Shown here one piece after another: positions 1 to 7,100 of a DNA stretch of 37,298 nt. Position 1 is the first letter of the stretch. Every line of letters begins with the position of its first letter. The DNA is taken from assembly GCA_905479735.1 (NCBI GenBank), contig CAJQNS010000053.1, forward strand, positions 1 through 37,298, read 5' to 3'. The stretch is from an uncultured Desulfofustis sp. GTDB taxonomy: Bacteria > Desulfobacterota > Desulfobulbia > Desulfobulbales > Desulfocapsaceae. Below the pieces are notes generated by a model. The model did not search any database, had not been told where the DNA came from, and worked only from the letters and a program-made list of their open reading frames with translations. Position numbers and translations under genes: made by a program.

Positions 1-402
1 ACCCTGCAGCCCGAAGGCCATGACAATGTCTGGGTGCTGGGCGACGGAACGGACGTACCGACCTCGAAAGGTGGTGCGGTAGCGCATTTCCAGGGAGACG
101 TGCAGCATGAGAACATCCTGGCCTATGTTTCGGGAGGTGAACAGCACGCCCGGTCGGACGGTCACGCGGTCTGATTCATCGAATCAGGCTTCGGGAAAGC
201 CTACATAATCGACTTCAACTACGACCAGGAACCACTGACCGGAAAGTACCCCTTTCCAGCCATCGGACCAATGAGTCTGCTCAAAGACACGGAACTCAAT
301 CACATGGCAAAACTGATGTTCAAATGGGCCTACTTCAACCTGCTCCTCAAGGGGGCATGGCTTGGACCGCCCGACTTGATGATGGAAGGGAAAGTCAGAT
401 AA
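1..402 (+). CDS. Sulfide:quinone oxidoreductase-like flavoprotein, C-terminal part, probable selenoprotein (UGA at 172-174)
   Basis: This is the 3' end of a gene that enters from the left edge; frame 1 runs to TAA at 400-402 if the in-frame TGA at 172-174 is read through. The peptide before the TGA contains the FAD-binding stretch VLGDGTDVPTSKGG (from about codon 12), typical of pyridine nucleotide-disulfide oxidoreductases of the SQR type. After the TGA come FIESGFGKAYIIDFNYD and a C-terminal amphipathic, Trp/Phe-rich tail of about 45 residues that in SQRs helps membrane binding. Related proteins, as I remember them, read GHANCFIESG where this one reads GHAV-UGA-FIESG, so UGA sits at the conserved redox cysteine (the Cys347 region of Aquifex SQR). 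SQRs transfer electrons from sulfide to quinone at the membrane. Selenocysteine is inferred. A nonsense mutation or assembly error is the alternative, but the frame stays clean and family-like for 75 codons after the TGA. Confidence 0.82.
172..202 (+). promoter_or_regulatory. Putative bacterial SECIS: UGA codon plus downstream hairpin
   Basis: UGA is at 172-174. After an 11-nt spacer a perfect 6-bp stem, AGGCTT (186-191) with AAGCCT (197-202), closes a 5-nt loop CGGGA (192-196). The loop starts 17 nt after the UGA, inside the range known for bacterial SECIS elements, and it has a G among its first two bases, as the bacterial consensus expects. A second, alternative inverted repeat TGATTC/GAATCA (172-177/181-186) includes the UGA itself. 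Function as a SelB-binding element is inferred from position and shape. Confidence 0.7.
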
Positions 403-435
403 CCTGCGGGATCGATCTCCACCTTTTTCGCAGCC

Positions 436-467
436 GGCCGGGGTCGCAAGATCCCGGCCATTTTTTT
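436..467 (+). terminator. Rho-independent terminator after the SQR-like gene
   Basis: A 10-bp stem (436-445 with 450-459, one G-U pair) is closed by a GCAA tetraloop and followed by A and seven T (461-467). It lies 33 nt after the SQR stop codon, which supports the gene really ending at 402. Confidence 0.9.
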
Positions 468-510
468 GTCCACAGTCTTTCCTCTATCTCCCCCCTGTGC
501 GAAAAACCTT

Positions 511-539
511 TTGAAACCTCCGATCTTCTTTACTATACC
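511..539 (+). promoter_or_regulatory. Sigma70-type promoter for the DUF2868/GTPase operon
   Basis: The -35 box TTGAAA (511-516) and -10 box TATACC (534-539) are separated by 17 bp. Predicted transcription starts near 546, leaving a leader of about 110 nt before the first coding start. Confidence 0.6.
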
Positions 540-545
540 TAGCGG

Positions 546-656
546 CAGAAATTGAAGGCGTCGTCCAGGCAAGGCTGGCGGGGAACCGGAGGAGCAGCCC
601 GGTAGTGCGGTGAACAGGCACCAGAGTGAATAATACCGCCTGGATGGGTTGGAATT
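546..656 (+). promoter_or_regulatory. Structured 5' leader with predicted three-way junction, family unknown
   Basis: Base pairing by eye gives a closing 10-bp helix of 561-570 with 638-647 (two G-U pairs). Inside it is one hairpin, GGCTG 573-577 with CAGCC 595-599, and a second arm, GGTA 601-604 with TACC 634-637. That arm is topped by GTGC/GCAC (605-608/618-621) or alternatively GGTG/CACC (609-612/619-622). The closing helix ends about 10 nt before the start codon at 657, so it could affect ribosome access. I do not recognise it as a known riboswitch class. Confidence 0.4.
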
Positions 657-2240
657 GTGTCGTTAGGTATCAAAGGGGATATGAAAGGATACTGGACATA
701 CGGCGATTTAGTCGATCTCGAATACTTCCTGGGTACCGATCGGGAATCCCTTCAGGCAGATCTGCATCGGAGAGACCGACAGATTTACTTGAACCTGGCT
801 GAAGAAGATCAGCAAGCTGCTCGGGGTCCACTGCTCCAACACTGGCTGCGCCAAAGGAGGAGCCAGGTCTTCCCGGAGGGGAAAAGCCCGGGACAGGCCA
901 TAGCCGAAGCCTTTAGAACCTTCTGCTTGATACTGATGGTCTGCGGTGTTGTCATAGGTCTGACAAGCGGTTTGACGTTTTTCACCTACTCGGGATCAAC
1001 CCCGGTCAACGTCATCAACTTTCTTTTTCTGTTCGTCTTCAGCCAGCTGCTGATGCTGTTCTTTCTTGTAATCGGAGCGGGACTCAGACTGGCAGGAGTG
1101 AATTTACTTCCGGCACCGGTCACCCGAATCTATGGGACAGCCGCCGCCTGGTCCCTGAGCCGCTCCAAAAAGCTCCACCGTTATCTGCCGGAAGGGAGCA
1201 GCGCCGGCATCACCCAGCTTGAGGGACTGCTGAAAAAGCAGAGAGAAATCTACGGATCGGTTTTCTACTGGCCACTCTTCGGCCTTTCTCAGCGGGCGAT
1301 GGTGTGCTTCAACCTGGGGCTGCTGGCAGCGACTTGCTTCAGGATACTGACCAGCGATATCGCCTTCGGCTGGCAGTCAACGATTCAATTCAGCACCGAA
1401 TTCATCGCCAGGTCAGTAAGAATTCTGGCGCTGCCCTGGTCATGGTTTATCCCGGGCCACCAGGGTTATCCTTCCGCTGCCCAGATCGAAGGCAGCAGAA
1501 TCATTTTAAAGGACGGCATCTATCATTTGCAAACCCAGGATCTTGTCTCCTGGTGGCCATTTCTTGTGCTTTGCGTACTCTTCTACGGAGTACTCGTCAG
1601 GCTGCTTCTGGTTGTGGTCGGCAAAGTAGGTCAAGGGCTGGCATTGCAGAATCTGAAGACCGACAGACCGGTGATCGTTCAGCTTGTCAATCGCCTGAAA
1701 ACCCCGCGGATGAAAAGTCAGGCGGTCACCTCTGAGAATAACGGCGCTGTCAATTTCAGACCTGAACATGGCAGCCAGGGTATTGCCCCGGAGCTCAATA
1801 CTTCAACCTCAGCGGTGACGCTGCTGCTGTCTACCGATATTTCAGAAAATTACGATCCCGCAGTCTTGGAACAACATCTCAGGGCCAGCGGTTTTTCCAT
1901 CTCCGGCCGCCAGATCTACCACCAGGATCCGGGTGCTAACCGGACCCTGTTTGAAGGATTGCTGGCTGATTCAAGCAACGATAACGTTGGGATTATGCTG
2001 GTCATGGAATCATGGATGCCCCCCATCAATGAGACCCTGCAGCTCATCAAAGACATCCGCCTGTCTGGCGGTAGACAGGTCCCTATCTTTGTGGGGCTGG
2101 TGGGTCAGGGGTCGGATCGGCACTCCATCTTTCAGCCTGCTCCGGTGGAACGGAAAATCTGGCGACAGAAACTCGACGGTCTGGCCGATCCGTATCTATC
2201 CCTGCACGATATTGGAGTCGAGAACCGAGATGCTAGCTGA
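657..2240 (+). CDS. DUF2868 family membrane protein
   Basis: A protein of 527 residues in the DUF2868 family, whose members are typically encoded just upstream of a DUF3482 GTPase, as here. Four hydrophobic segments are visible (about residues 88-110, 118-145, 205-230 and 299-322); the last 200 residues are soluble and probably cytoplasmic. The start is uncertain: GTG at 657 has a poor ribosome site, whereas ATG at 681 has AAGGGG only a few bases upstream, which would remove eight residues. The 3' end overlaps the GTPase start by 11 nt, so the two are almost surely translationally coupled and may form a complex at the inner membrane. Molecular function is unknown. The family assignment rests on the pairing and overall pattern rather than on a catalytic motif. 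Confidence 0.75.
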   Translation: MSLGIKGDMKGYWTYGDLVDLEYFLGTDRESLQADLHRRDRQIYLNLAEEDQQAARGPLLQHWLRQRRSQVFPEGKSPGQAIAEAFRTFCLILMVCGVVIGLTSGLTFFTYSGSTPVNVINFLFLFVFSQLLMLFFLVIGAGLRLAGVNLLPAPVTRIYGTAAAWSLSRSKKLHRYLPEGSSAGITQLEGLLKKQREIYGSVFYWPLFGLSQRAMVCFNLGLLAATCFRILTSDIAFGWQSTIQFSTEFIARSVRILALPWSWFIPGHQGYPSAAQIEGSRIILKDGIYHLQTQDLVSWWPFLVLCVLFYGVLVRLLLVVVGKVGQGLALQNLKTDRPVIVQLVNRLKTPRMKSQAVTSENNGAVNFRPEHGSQGIAPELNTSTSAVTLLLSTDISENYDPAVLEQHLRASGFSISGRQIYHQDPGANRTLFEGLLADSSNDNVGIMLVMESWMPPINETLQLIKDIRLSGGRQVPIFVGLVGQGSDRHSIFQPAPVERKIWRQKLDGLADPYLSLHDIGVENRDAS

Positions 2241-3636
2241 AATTGCCATTATAGGGCATCCCAACGAGGGGAAGTCATCCGTTCTTTCTACCCTGGCCGA
2301 GGACGACTCTGTCCGCATCAGCCCCTATCCGGGCGAGACGACCGTGTGCCGGAGTTTTCCGGTGCTGATCGACAACCGAGAAATCATCCGCTTTGTCGAC
2401 ACACCTGGATTTCAGAACCCGGCGAAGATACTGGCAAAACTAAAAACCCTGGAAGGCAGCAGTGAGGCTCGTCTTCAGGAACTCCTCAATTACTGCCGCT
2501 CGATAGATGAATTAGCCGAGGATTACGAGCTCTTAAAACCGATAACCCGTGGAGCGGCAATTATTTATGTGGTGAACGGTGCCCGACCTATCCGTACGGT
2601 TGACCGGGACGAAATGGAAATTATCCGGCTTATCGGCAAACCGAGGATGGCGGTTATCAACAGTAAACAGGCGGACGACCGCTACCTGCCGCAATGGAAG
2701 GACGAACTTGCCAGGCACTTCAACTCGATCAGGCTGTTCAACGCCCACCATGCTACCTACAGTGAGCGAATAGGGCTGCTGGAGGCCTTGAAATCGATCG
2801 ATCAGGACTGGCAGCAGATCATGTCCGAGGTGGTGGAAACCATAAAGAAAGACTGGGACAACCGCACCAGGACCACGGCTCATATTATCGGTTCGTTATT
2901 GACCGAGAGTCTCAGCTTGAAAATGAGCTCCCAGATCAATAAGAGAGCGGATGAGCAACGGGTCAGTACGAGATTGACTGAAAATTATACTAAAAAAATC
3001 AGTGGCTTGGAAAAAAGCGCCCATGCTCAGATAAGAGCCCAGTTCAATCACAATCTCTACGACTATAGACTACCGGCCTATTCGATTTTACATGAAGAGA
3101 TATTCAGCGAAAAGACCTGGCAGTTCCTTGGACTCTCCAAGCGTCAGTTCATGCTGCTCGGCGGGATCGGCGGTGGGGCAATCGGTGCAGGAGTAGATGT
3201 CGCAGCCCTCGGGCACGGTCTCGGGCTGTTCACCGCATTGGGAACTATCGGTGGGGCATTGGGGGCTTTGGGCACCAGAAAGAACCTCGATTACCAAGCC
3301 TCGCTGCTGGGCATCAGGATCAGCGGCCCCCAGGTCTCCATCGGACCAGCTGGCTCCATTGCTCTTCTATTCGTGCTCACCAACCGGGCTCTTCATTTCT
3401 ACAAGCATATGGCCAATTGGTCCCATGGCCGTCGTGATCACGAATCGCCCCTGAATTCACTGGAGGAAACCGGGTCTGTCAATTACACCAGCGGGTGGTC
3501 GGCTTCGGAGTTAAAGGTCGCCCATGATTTCTTCAAAACGGTTGATCGGCCCGAATCGGAAAAGCACCAGGCCGCGGCAGCTAAGCTCGAAAAAATCCTT
3601 ATCGGTTCACTCGAGAACATATCTTCTGTCAACTGA
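2230..3636 (+). CDS. GTPase with DUF3482 domain
   Basis: A protein of 468 residues from ATG 2230, chosen because it begins directly with the G domain; upstream sequence in this frame belongs to the preceding gene. The G1 loop is GHPNEGKSS (residues 9-17), G3 is DTPG (57-60), and the G4 position reads NSKQ (144-147) rather than NKxD, so guanine specificity may be relaxed. The C-terminal half, matching DUF3482, has a Gly-rich hydrophobic stretch around residues 300-345 that could insert in or lie on the membrane. It overlaps the DUF2868 gene by 11 nt and ends 8 nt inside the convergent pseudouridine synthase gene. The family is related to Era/YeeP-like GTPases. Its physiological role is not known, and membrane association with its DUF2868 partner is inference. 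Confidence 0.82.
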   Translation: MLAEIAIIGHPNEGKSSVLSTLAEDDSVRISPYPGETTVCRSFPVLIDNREIIRFVDTPGFQNPAKILAKLKTLEGSSEARLQELLNYCRSIDELAEDYELLKPITRGAAIIYVVNGARPIRTVDRDEMEIIRLIGKPRMAVINSKQADDRYLPQWKDELARHFNSIRLFNAHHATYSERIGLLEALKSIDQDWQQIMSEVVETIKKDWDNRTRTTAHIIGSLLTESLSLKMSSQINKRADEQRVSTRLTENYTKKISGLEKSAHAQIRAQFNHNLYDYRLPAYSILHEEIFSEKTWQFLGLSKRQFMLLGGIGGGAIGAGVDVAALGHGLGLFTALGTIGGALGALGTRKNLDYQASLLGIRISGPQVSIGPAGSIALLFVLTNRALHFYKHMANWSHGRRDHESPLNSLEETGSVNYTSGWSASELKVAHDFFKTVDRPESEKHQAAAAKLEKILIGSLENISSVN

Positions 3637-4432
3637 CCCACAGCTTTTTAAGCGCCGCCAAGATGACTTCACTTTCCCCTGCACTGAACGAGGAAAAGAG
3701 TTCCACCGGTGGAGGGCATATCACTTCCAGGCTCGTCCTTTTGGTCGGATGAAGCAACCGGATTCGATAGGAATGCAGGAGTATACGTCCGCTGTGGGCC
3801 TTAACCGCTGAGCCATATTTCTGGTCGCCGCAGATGGGCATATCAAGGGCTGCCAATTGAGCTCTGATCTGATGTTTGCGGCCAGTAATCAGGCGGACTG
3901 CATGAAATCCCAACTCCCCGTTCACCAATAGTGTTTTGAGTTTGAGAGTTGCCGTCTGCCCTTTAGAGATATCATCATCGACAAAACTTAGGTCTTTTAC
4001 CCGACTGAGCCGGTGGGAGACCAGGCGCCAGTCTTCAACTTCGCCATCTCTGGAAGGATCGTCATCGGGTCCGGCGGCCGTAACCGCCAGATAGCACTTG
4101 GACAACCGCCGCTCCCTGATCTGTTCACTGATTCTTCCTGCGCCTTTCGAGGTTTTGGCAAAAACCAGGAGCCCTGAAACCGGTTTATCGAGCCTCTGCA
4201 CCATTCCCAGGTAGACGTTTCCCGGCTTGTTGTCGCGAGTTTTGATGTGGCTTTTGAGGTGCTCCAGAAGCGAAATTCGGCCGCTGGCATCAGCCTGGGT
4301 AAGCATCCCTGCAGGCTTATTGACAAAGAGGAGATGATTGTCCTCATAGAGGATCTCTGGAGTAAAATCCTCCGGCCCCGCAGAGAGTCTGCCGGTATAG
4401 TTCTCCTCCGCCGCTAAGGGGTTCACTTTCAA
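3629..4432 (-). CDS. RluA-family pseudouridine synthase
   Basis: A protein of 267 residues that isomerises specific uridines in RNA, probably rRNA or tRNA, to pseudouridine. The core begins near residue 27 (ILYEDNHLLFVNKPAGM), and the catalytic motif is QRLDKPVSG with the nucleophilic Asp82; His is more usual than Gln before RLD. Later family features include the GRKHQIRAQL segment and the PICGDQKYG segment. There is no N-terminal S4 domain, so it resembles the short RluA/TruC-type members. The start is TTG at 4432 with no clear Shine-Dalgarno; GTG at 4426 is an alternative, and a TAA at 4451-4453 blocks any longer form. It lies 124 nt downstream of the aminotransferase gene on the same strand. 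The exact target site cannot be told from sequence. Confidence 0.85.
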   Translation of the reverse strand: MKVNPLAAEENYTGRLSAGPEDFTPEILYEDNHLLFVNKPAGMLTQADASGRISLLEHLKSHIKTRDNKPGNVYLGMVQRLDKPVSGLLVFAKTSKGAGRISEQIRERRLSKCYLAVTAAGPDDDPSRDGEVEDWRLVSHRLSRVKDLSFVDDDISKGQTATLKLKTLLVNGELGFHAVRLITGRKHQIRAQLAALDMPICGDQKYGSAVKAHSGRILLHSYRIRLLHPTKRTSLEVICPPPVELFSSFSAGESEVILAALKKLWVS

Positions 4433-4556
4433 GCTAGCACGTTTTGAATCTTATTCTGTACTGATTCCGATTTACTATATGAGGAACAACAGCTCACTGA
4501 CTCATTCAATTTGTAAACAGGCCAGGCCCGCACCTTCACCCTATTCAAACTAGCTA

Positions 4557-5390
4557 TTATGCGCCGTAAAGATCAGTATAATTTTTGAATATTTCCATGG
4601 CTTTGCGGGTAACCGGGCCCGGATTTCGGTTGCCGATGTTGTGGTCGTCGACCTGAACTACCGGGATCACCTCTTTGGTTGATGAGGCCATGAATACCTC
4701 ATCGGACTCCAGAAGTTCCTGCCTGGGCACTGGTCGTAACTCAAGGGGAAATTCCTGTTTTAAAAGCTCGAGGAGCACATCCCTGGTGATCCCGGGGAGG
4801 ATTTCTTCGGCGGGGGTGACGACCGAATTGTCGCGGACGATGAAAAGATTAGAGGTCGTCCCTTCCAGCACCTGGTCGGTCTTGTTGACGTATACTGATT
4901 CAATGGCACCCGCCGCCTCGGCGTCCTGGAGGGTGACAATGGCTCTAATATAATCGGTGCTCTTGGCACCTGGTATATAACGGTTCGTCCGGGTCGTTAT
5001 GATTTTTATTCCTTCCCGATACCAGCTCTCCGGAAAAGGTTTTACAGGACGCACCATTACCAGCAGCCGGGGATTCTGACCCGGAGAAATGGAGTCCTCA
5101 CTGTCACCACCGGTGATCAGCAAGCGGATATTGGATTCAGCGTTGTTATTCCTGGCCAGAGTCTGGTCCACAATGGTGCTCAGATCCTCAAGACTCCACG
5201 GGCAGCCAAGACCGATCAGGGCGGCAGAGTTGCGCAGCCTCTTCAGGTGGGCCTCGAGATGAAACGGATGACCGTTGTAAGTCCGCAGAAAATCGAACAC
5301 TGCGTAGCCCCGCAAAATTGCCAGATCGGTTACCGGTAGTACCGCCTCAGATTCATCAATGAATTCCCCATCAATGTAATAGATGCTCAT
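4557..5390 (-). CDS. Class IV aminotransferase (branched-chain / D-amino acid / ADC-lyase type)
   Basis: A protein of 277 residues of PLP fold type IV. The likely PLP-binding lysine is Lys143 in GAKSTDYIRA, and Glu176 in the EGTTSNLF motif is the residue that contacts the PLP ring nitrogen in this family. The C-terminal segment with the SST motif (MASSTKEVIPV) binds phosphate or substrate. Substrate specificity between branched-chain aminotransferase (IlvE), D-alanine aminotransferase and aminodeoxychorismate lyase cannot be fixed by eye. The length fits D-AAT and short IlvE-like proteins. The start ATG at 5390 follows GGAGAAAG at suitable spacing. It faces away from marR, so the intergenic region carries divergent promoters. 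The branched-chain uptake operon further on is thematically compatible but not linked. Confidence 0.85.
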   Translation of the reverse strand: MSIYYIDGEFIDESEAVLPVTDLAILRGYAVFDFLRTYNGHPFHLEAHLKRLRNSAALIGLGCPWSLEDLSTIVDQTLARNNNAESNIRLLITGGDSEDSISPGQNPRLLVMVRPVKPFPESWYREGIKIITTRTNRYIPGAKSTDYIRAIVTLQDAEAAGAIESVYVNKTDQVLEGTTSNLFIVRDNSVVTPAEEILPGITRDVLLELLKQEFPLELRPVPRQELLESDEVFMASSTKEVIPVVQVDDHNIGNRNPGPVTRKAMEIFKNYTDLYGA

Positions 5391-5458
5391 ATCTTTCTCC
5401 CTGCGGTTGCCCCGCCCGCGCCATTGAACATTTTCTCAAACCGTTGTGCCTAAACACT

Positions 5459-5487
5459 ATAATATTGCCACTGCAGTTTACCACTAA
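5459..5487 (-). promoter_or_regulatory. Possible promoter for the class IV aminotransferase gene
   Basis: On the minus strand a -10 box TATTAT (5464-5459) matches 5 of 6 consensus bases, and a weak TTAGTG (5487-5482) lies 17 bp upstream. It is about 70 bp upstream of the start codon. The poor -35 box keeps confidence low. Confidence 0.35.
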
Positions 5488-5528
5488 ATTTGCCGGGTTC
5501 GGATGAGATGAAGAGCAGGAAAGTAGTG

Positions 5529-5557
5529 TTGACATAAGTAGTTGACTGGTTAATAGT
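5529..5557 (+). promoter_or_regulatory. Promoter of marR-RND operon
   Basis: A perfect -35 box TTGACA (5529-5534) is followed after 17 bp by AATAGT (5552-5557), 4 of 6 matches. Transcription would start near 5564, inside the second operator half described separately, so bound regulator would block initiation. Confidence 0.65.
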
Positions 5558-5569
5558 TGTCTGGTCAAC
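5542..5569. promoter_or_regulatory. Tandem MarR-type operators
   Basis: Two imperfect 12-bp palindromes lie 16 bp apart: TTGACTGGTTAA (5542-5553) and TTGTCTGGTCAA (5558-5569), identical at 10 of 12 positions. They overlap the -10 box and predicted start of the marR promoter and end 17 nt before the marR start codon. That placement is typical of autorepression by a MarR dimer. The regulator assignment is inference from proximity. Confidence 0.6.
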
Positions 5570-5586
5570 ATAACAGGGGGATTATC

Positions 5587-6036
5587 ATGAGCAGCTGCCA
5601 CTACGATTCTTTAGGCCGCCGAATTTACCTCACCTCGCAGGCCATTCGCAATAATATCGATCGACTGCTCAAGCCATTCGATCTCACCAGAGAGCAGCTT
5701 CATCTGCTCAACAACCTGGACCGGCAGAAGGGCAGAACCCAAAGTGAAATCGGAGGTTTGATCGAAAAAAGTCCCGCCAATATGACCAGGATACTTGACA
5801 GGCTCGAAAAAAAGAATTTGATAGTCAGGCGTGATAATCCTGAAGATCGGCGCTCCCAACTGGTGCACCTGACCATTGAAGGAGCTGTACTGAGTACGGA
5901 AATGTCGCGTCTGATAAAGGCTCTTTCCAGCAGAATCGAAGAAAATATAGACAAGGAAGATAGGGCCGTGGTAGTCAAGGTGCTCGGCCGAATGGAAGCA
6001 AATCTTCTCCAAATTTCCAAAGATCCAGGAGATTGA
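5587..6036 (+). CDS. MarR family transcriptional regulator
   Basis: A protein of 149 residues with the winged helix-turn-helix fold of MarR: recognition helix region SPANMTRILDRLEKKNLI and wing RRDNPEDRRSQLVHLT, the conserved D-x-R-D/S pattern of the family. The start ATG at 5587 is preceded by AGGGGG at 7-nt spacing. An upstream in-frame start at 5557 would lie inside the operator/promoter and is rejected. It is the first gene of a tight cluster: the stop at 6036 is one base before the RND adaptor start, so it almost surely controls the efflux genes. The tandem operators in its promoter suggest autoregulation relieved by a small ligand, as is usual for MarR proteins. Cys4 lies in the N-terminal tail; whether it senses redox state is unknown. 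Confidence 0.9.
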   Translation: MSSCHYDSLGRRIYLTSQAIRNNIDRLLKPFDLTREQLHLLNNLDRQKGRTQSEIGGLIEKSPANMTRILDRLEKKNLIVRRDNPEDRRSQLVHLTIEGAVLSTEMSRLIKALSSRIEENIDKEDRAVVVKVLGRMEANLLQISKDPGD

Positions 6037-6037
6037 A

Positions 6038-7099
6038 ATGACTGGTAAACATCTTTTAACCGCTGCAGCAGCAATCATACTGTTCACTATGGGACACCCC
6101 GTTCTCGCTGCCGACGGTCCGCCGCCGGCCAAAATTAAGGTTGCACCGGTGACCCAGGAAGAAGTGGCACAGACCAGGACAGTCATCGGTGTTCTCTACT
6201 ACGAGCGGATTAGCCATATTTCAACTGAACTGGCCGCTCTCGTTGAAAGTGTTGAGGTCAATCAGGGGGATGTGGTCAAGAAAGGGGACCCGCTGGTAAT
6301 TCTCAATACCGAGATTCTCGATGAGGAAATTAATTTTCAGCAGGCGAAGCTGGAGCAGATTGAGCTGCGTATTGCCAACGTCGAGAAAAATTACAAAAGG
6401 TTGGAACGACTCTTTGGCAAAGCCGGCGTATCGGAAAGGGAACGGGATAACGCCCTGTTCGAGTATGAAAATGCCCAGATAGAGAAACAGGCCACTCAAG
6501 CAACTTTACAGAAGCTTAAAATTCAGAAGAAGAGATCGGAAATTTCCGCTCCCTTCAACGGTATAATCCTGACCAAGGACGTCGATTCGGGAAGCTGGGT
6601 CCAACCTGGACGACAGCTCGTATCAATCGGCTCCAGCGAAGATCTGTTTATCAGGGCTCCCATTTCAGAGTCCATCCTCCGGTATATTGAACTGGGCCAA
6701 ACGCTTCCCGTCACCATAACCGCTTTTGGAAAGGAACTGACCGGCACCTTGGAAGACATCGATCCAGTGGCCGATATGAAAACCAAAAACGTCTTCCTTA
6801 AAATTTCCATCGAGCCTCAGGGCCTGATAGCCCAGAATATGACCGCCACCGTTTCCGTGCCTGCCAGCACCAGGCAGCAACTATCGATCATCAGTCGAGC
6901 CTCGTTGGTGAAATTCCAAGGCAAGGACTTTGTTTATACGGTCAAGGAGGGCAAGGCCGCCATTCTTCCCGTCAACATCGTCGCCTATCTCGGCGATAAA
7001 GTGGGCGTCGACAACCCCTATATCGTCCCGGGCATGCCGGTGGTAACCGAGGGCAACGAACGGCTGCGTCCGGATCAGCCTGTGCTGGTTGGAGAATAA
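6038..7099 (+). CDS. RND efflux periplasmic adaptor (membrane fusion protein)
   Basis: A protein of 353 residues. A signal peptide is visible at about residues 1-25 (hydrophobic run ending VLAADG), with no clear lipobox cysteine. The order is that of HlyD/AcrA-type adaptors: first lipoyl half around residues 55-85, a short alpha-hairpin coiled coil (about 90-160), second lipoyl half with APFNGIILTKDVDSGSWVQPG, then beta-barrel and membrane-proximal domains. The compact hairpin resembles the MdtA/MexE-like group. Adaptors join the inner-membrane pump to an outer-membrane channel. AGGAG just before ATG 6038 gives a good ribosome site. It is one base downstream of marR and one base upstream of the pump gene, forming a single operon. 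Confidence 0.92.
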   Translation: MTGKHLLTAAAAIILFTMGHPVLAADGPPPAKIKVAPVTQEEVAQTRTVIGVLYYERISHISTELAALVESVEVNQGDVVKKGDPLVILNTEILDEEINFQQAKLEQIELRIANVEKNYKRLERLFGKAGVSERERDNALFEYENAQIEKQATQATLQKLKIQKKRSEISAPFNGIILTKDVDSGSWVQPGRQLVSIGSSEDLFIRAPISESILRYIELGQTLPVTITAFGKELTGTLEDIDPVADMKTKNVFLKISIEPQGLIAQNMTATVSVPASTRQQLSIISRASLVKFQGKDFVYTVKEGKAAILPVNIVAYLGDKVGVDNPYIVPGMPVVTEGNERLRPDQPVLVGE

Positions 7100-7100
7100 C

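Noticed and set aside
324-572. Open frames on both strands across 324-572
   Set aside because: They overlap the SQR tail, terminator and promoter and have no ribosome site or family features.
584-600. Resemblance to the SRP RNA apical loop (CCGGAGGAGCAGCC)
   Set aside because: The 5' side of the symmetric loop is missing, the tetraloop is wrong, and the segment lies in a leader between promoter and start codon.
1933-2229. Extended N-terminus for the GTPase gene
   Set aside because: It reads in another frame of the DUF2868 gene; the G domain starts immediately after ATG 2230.
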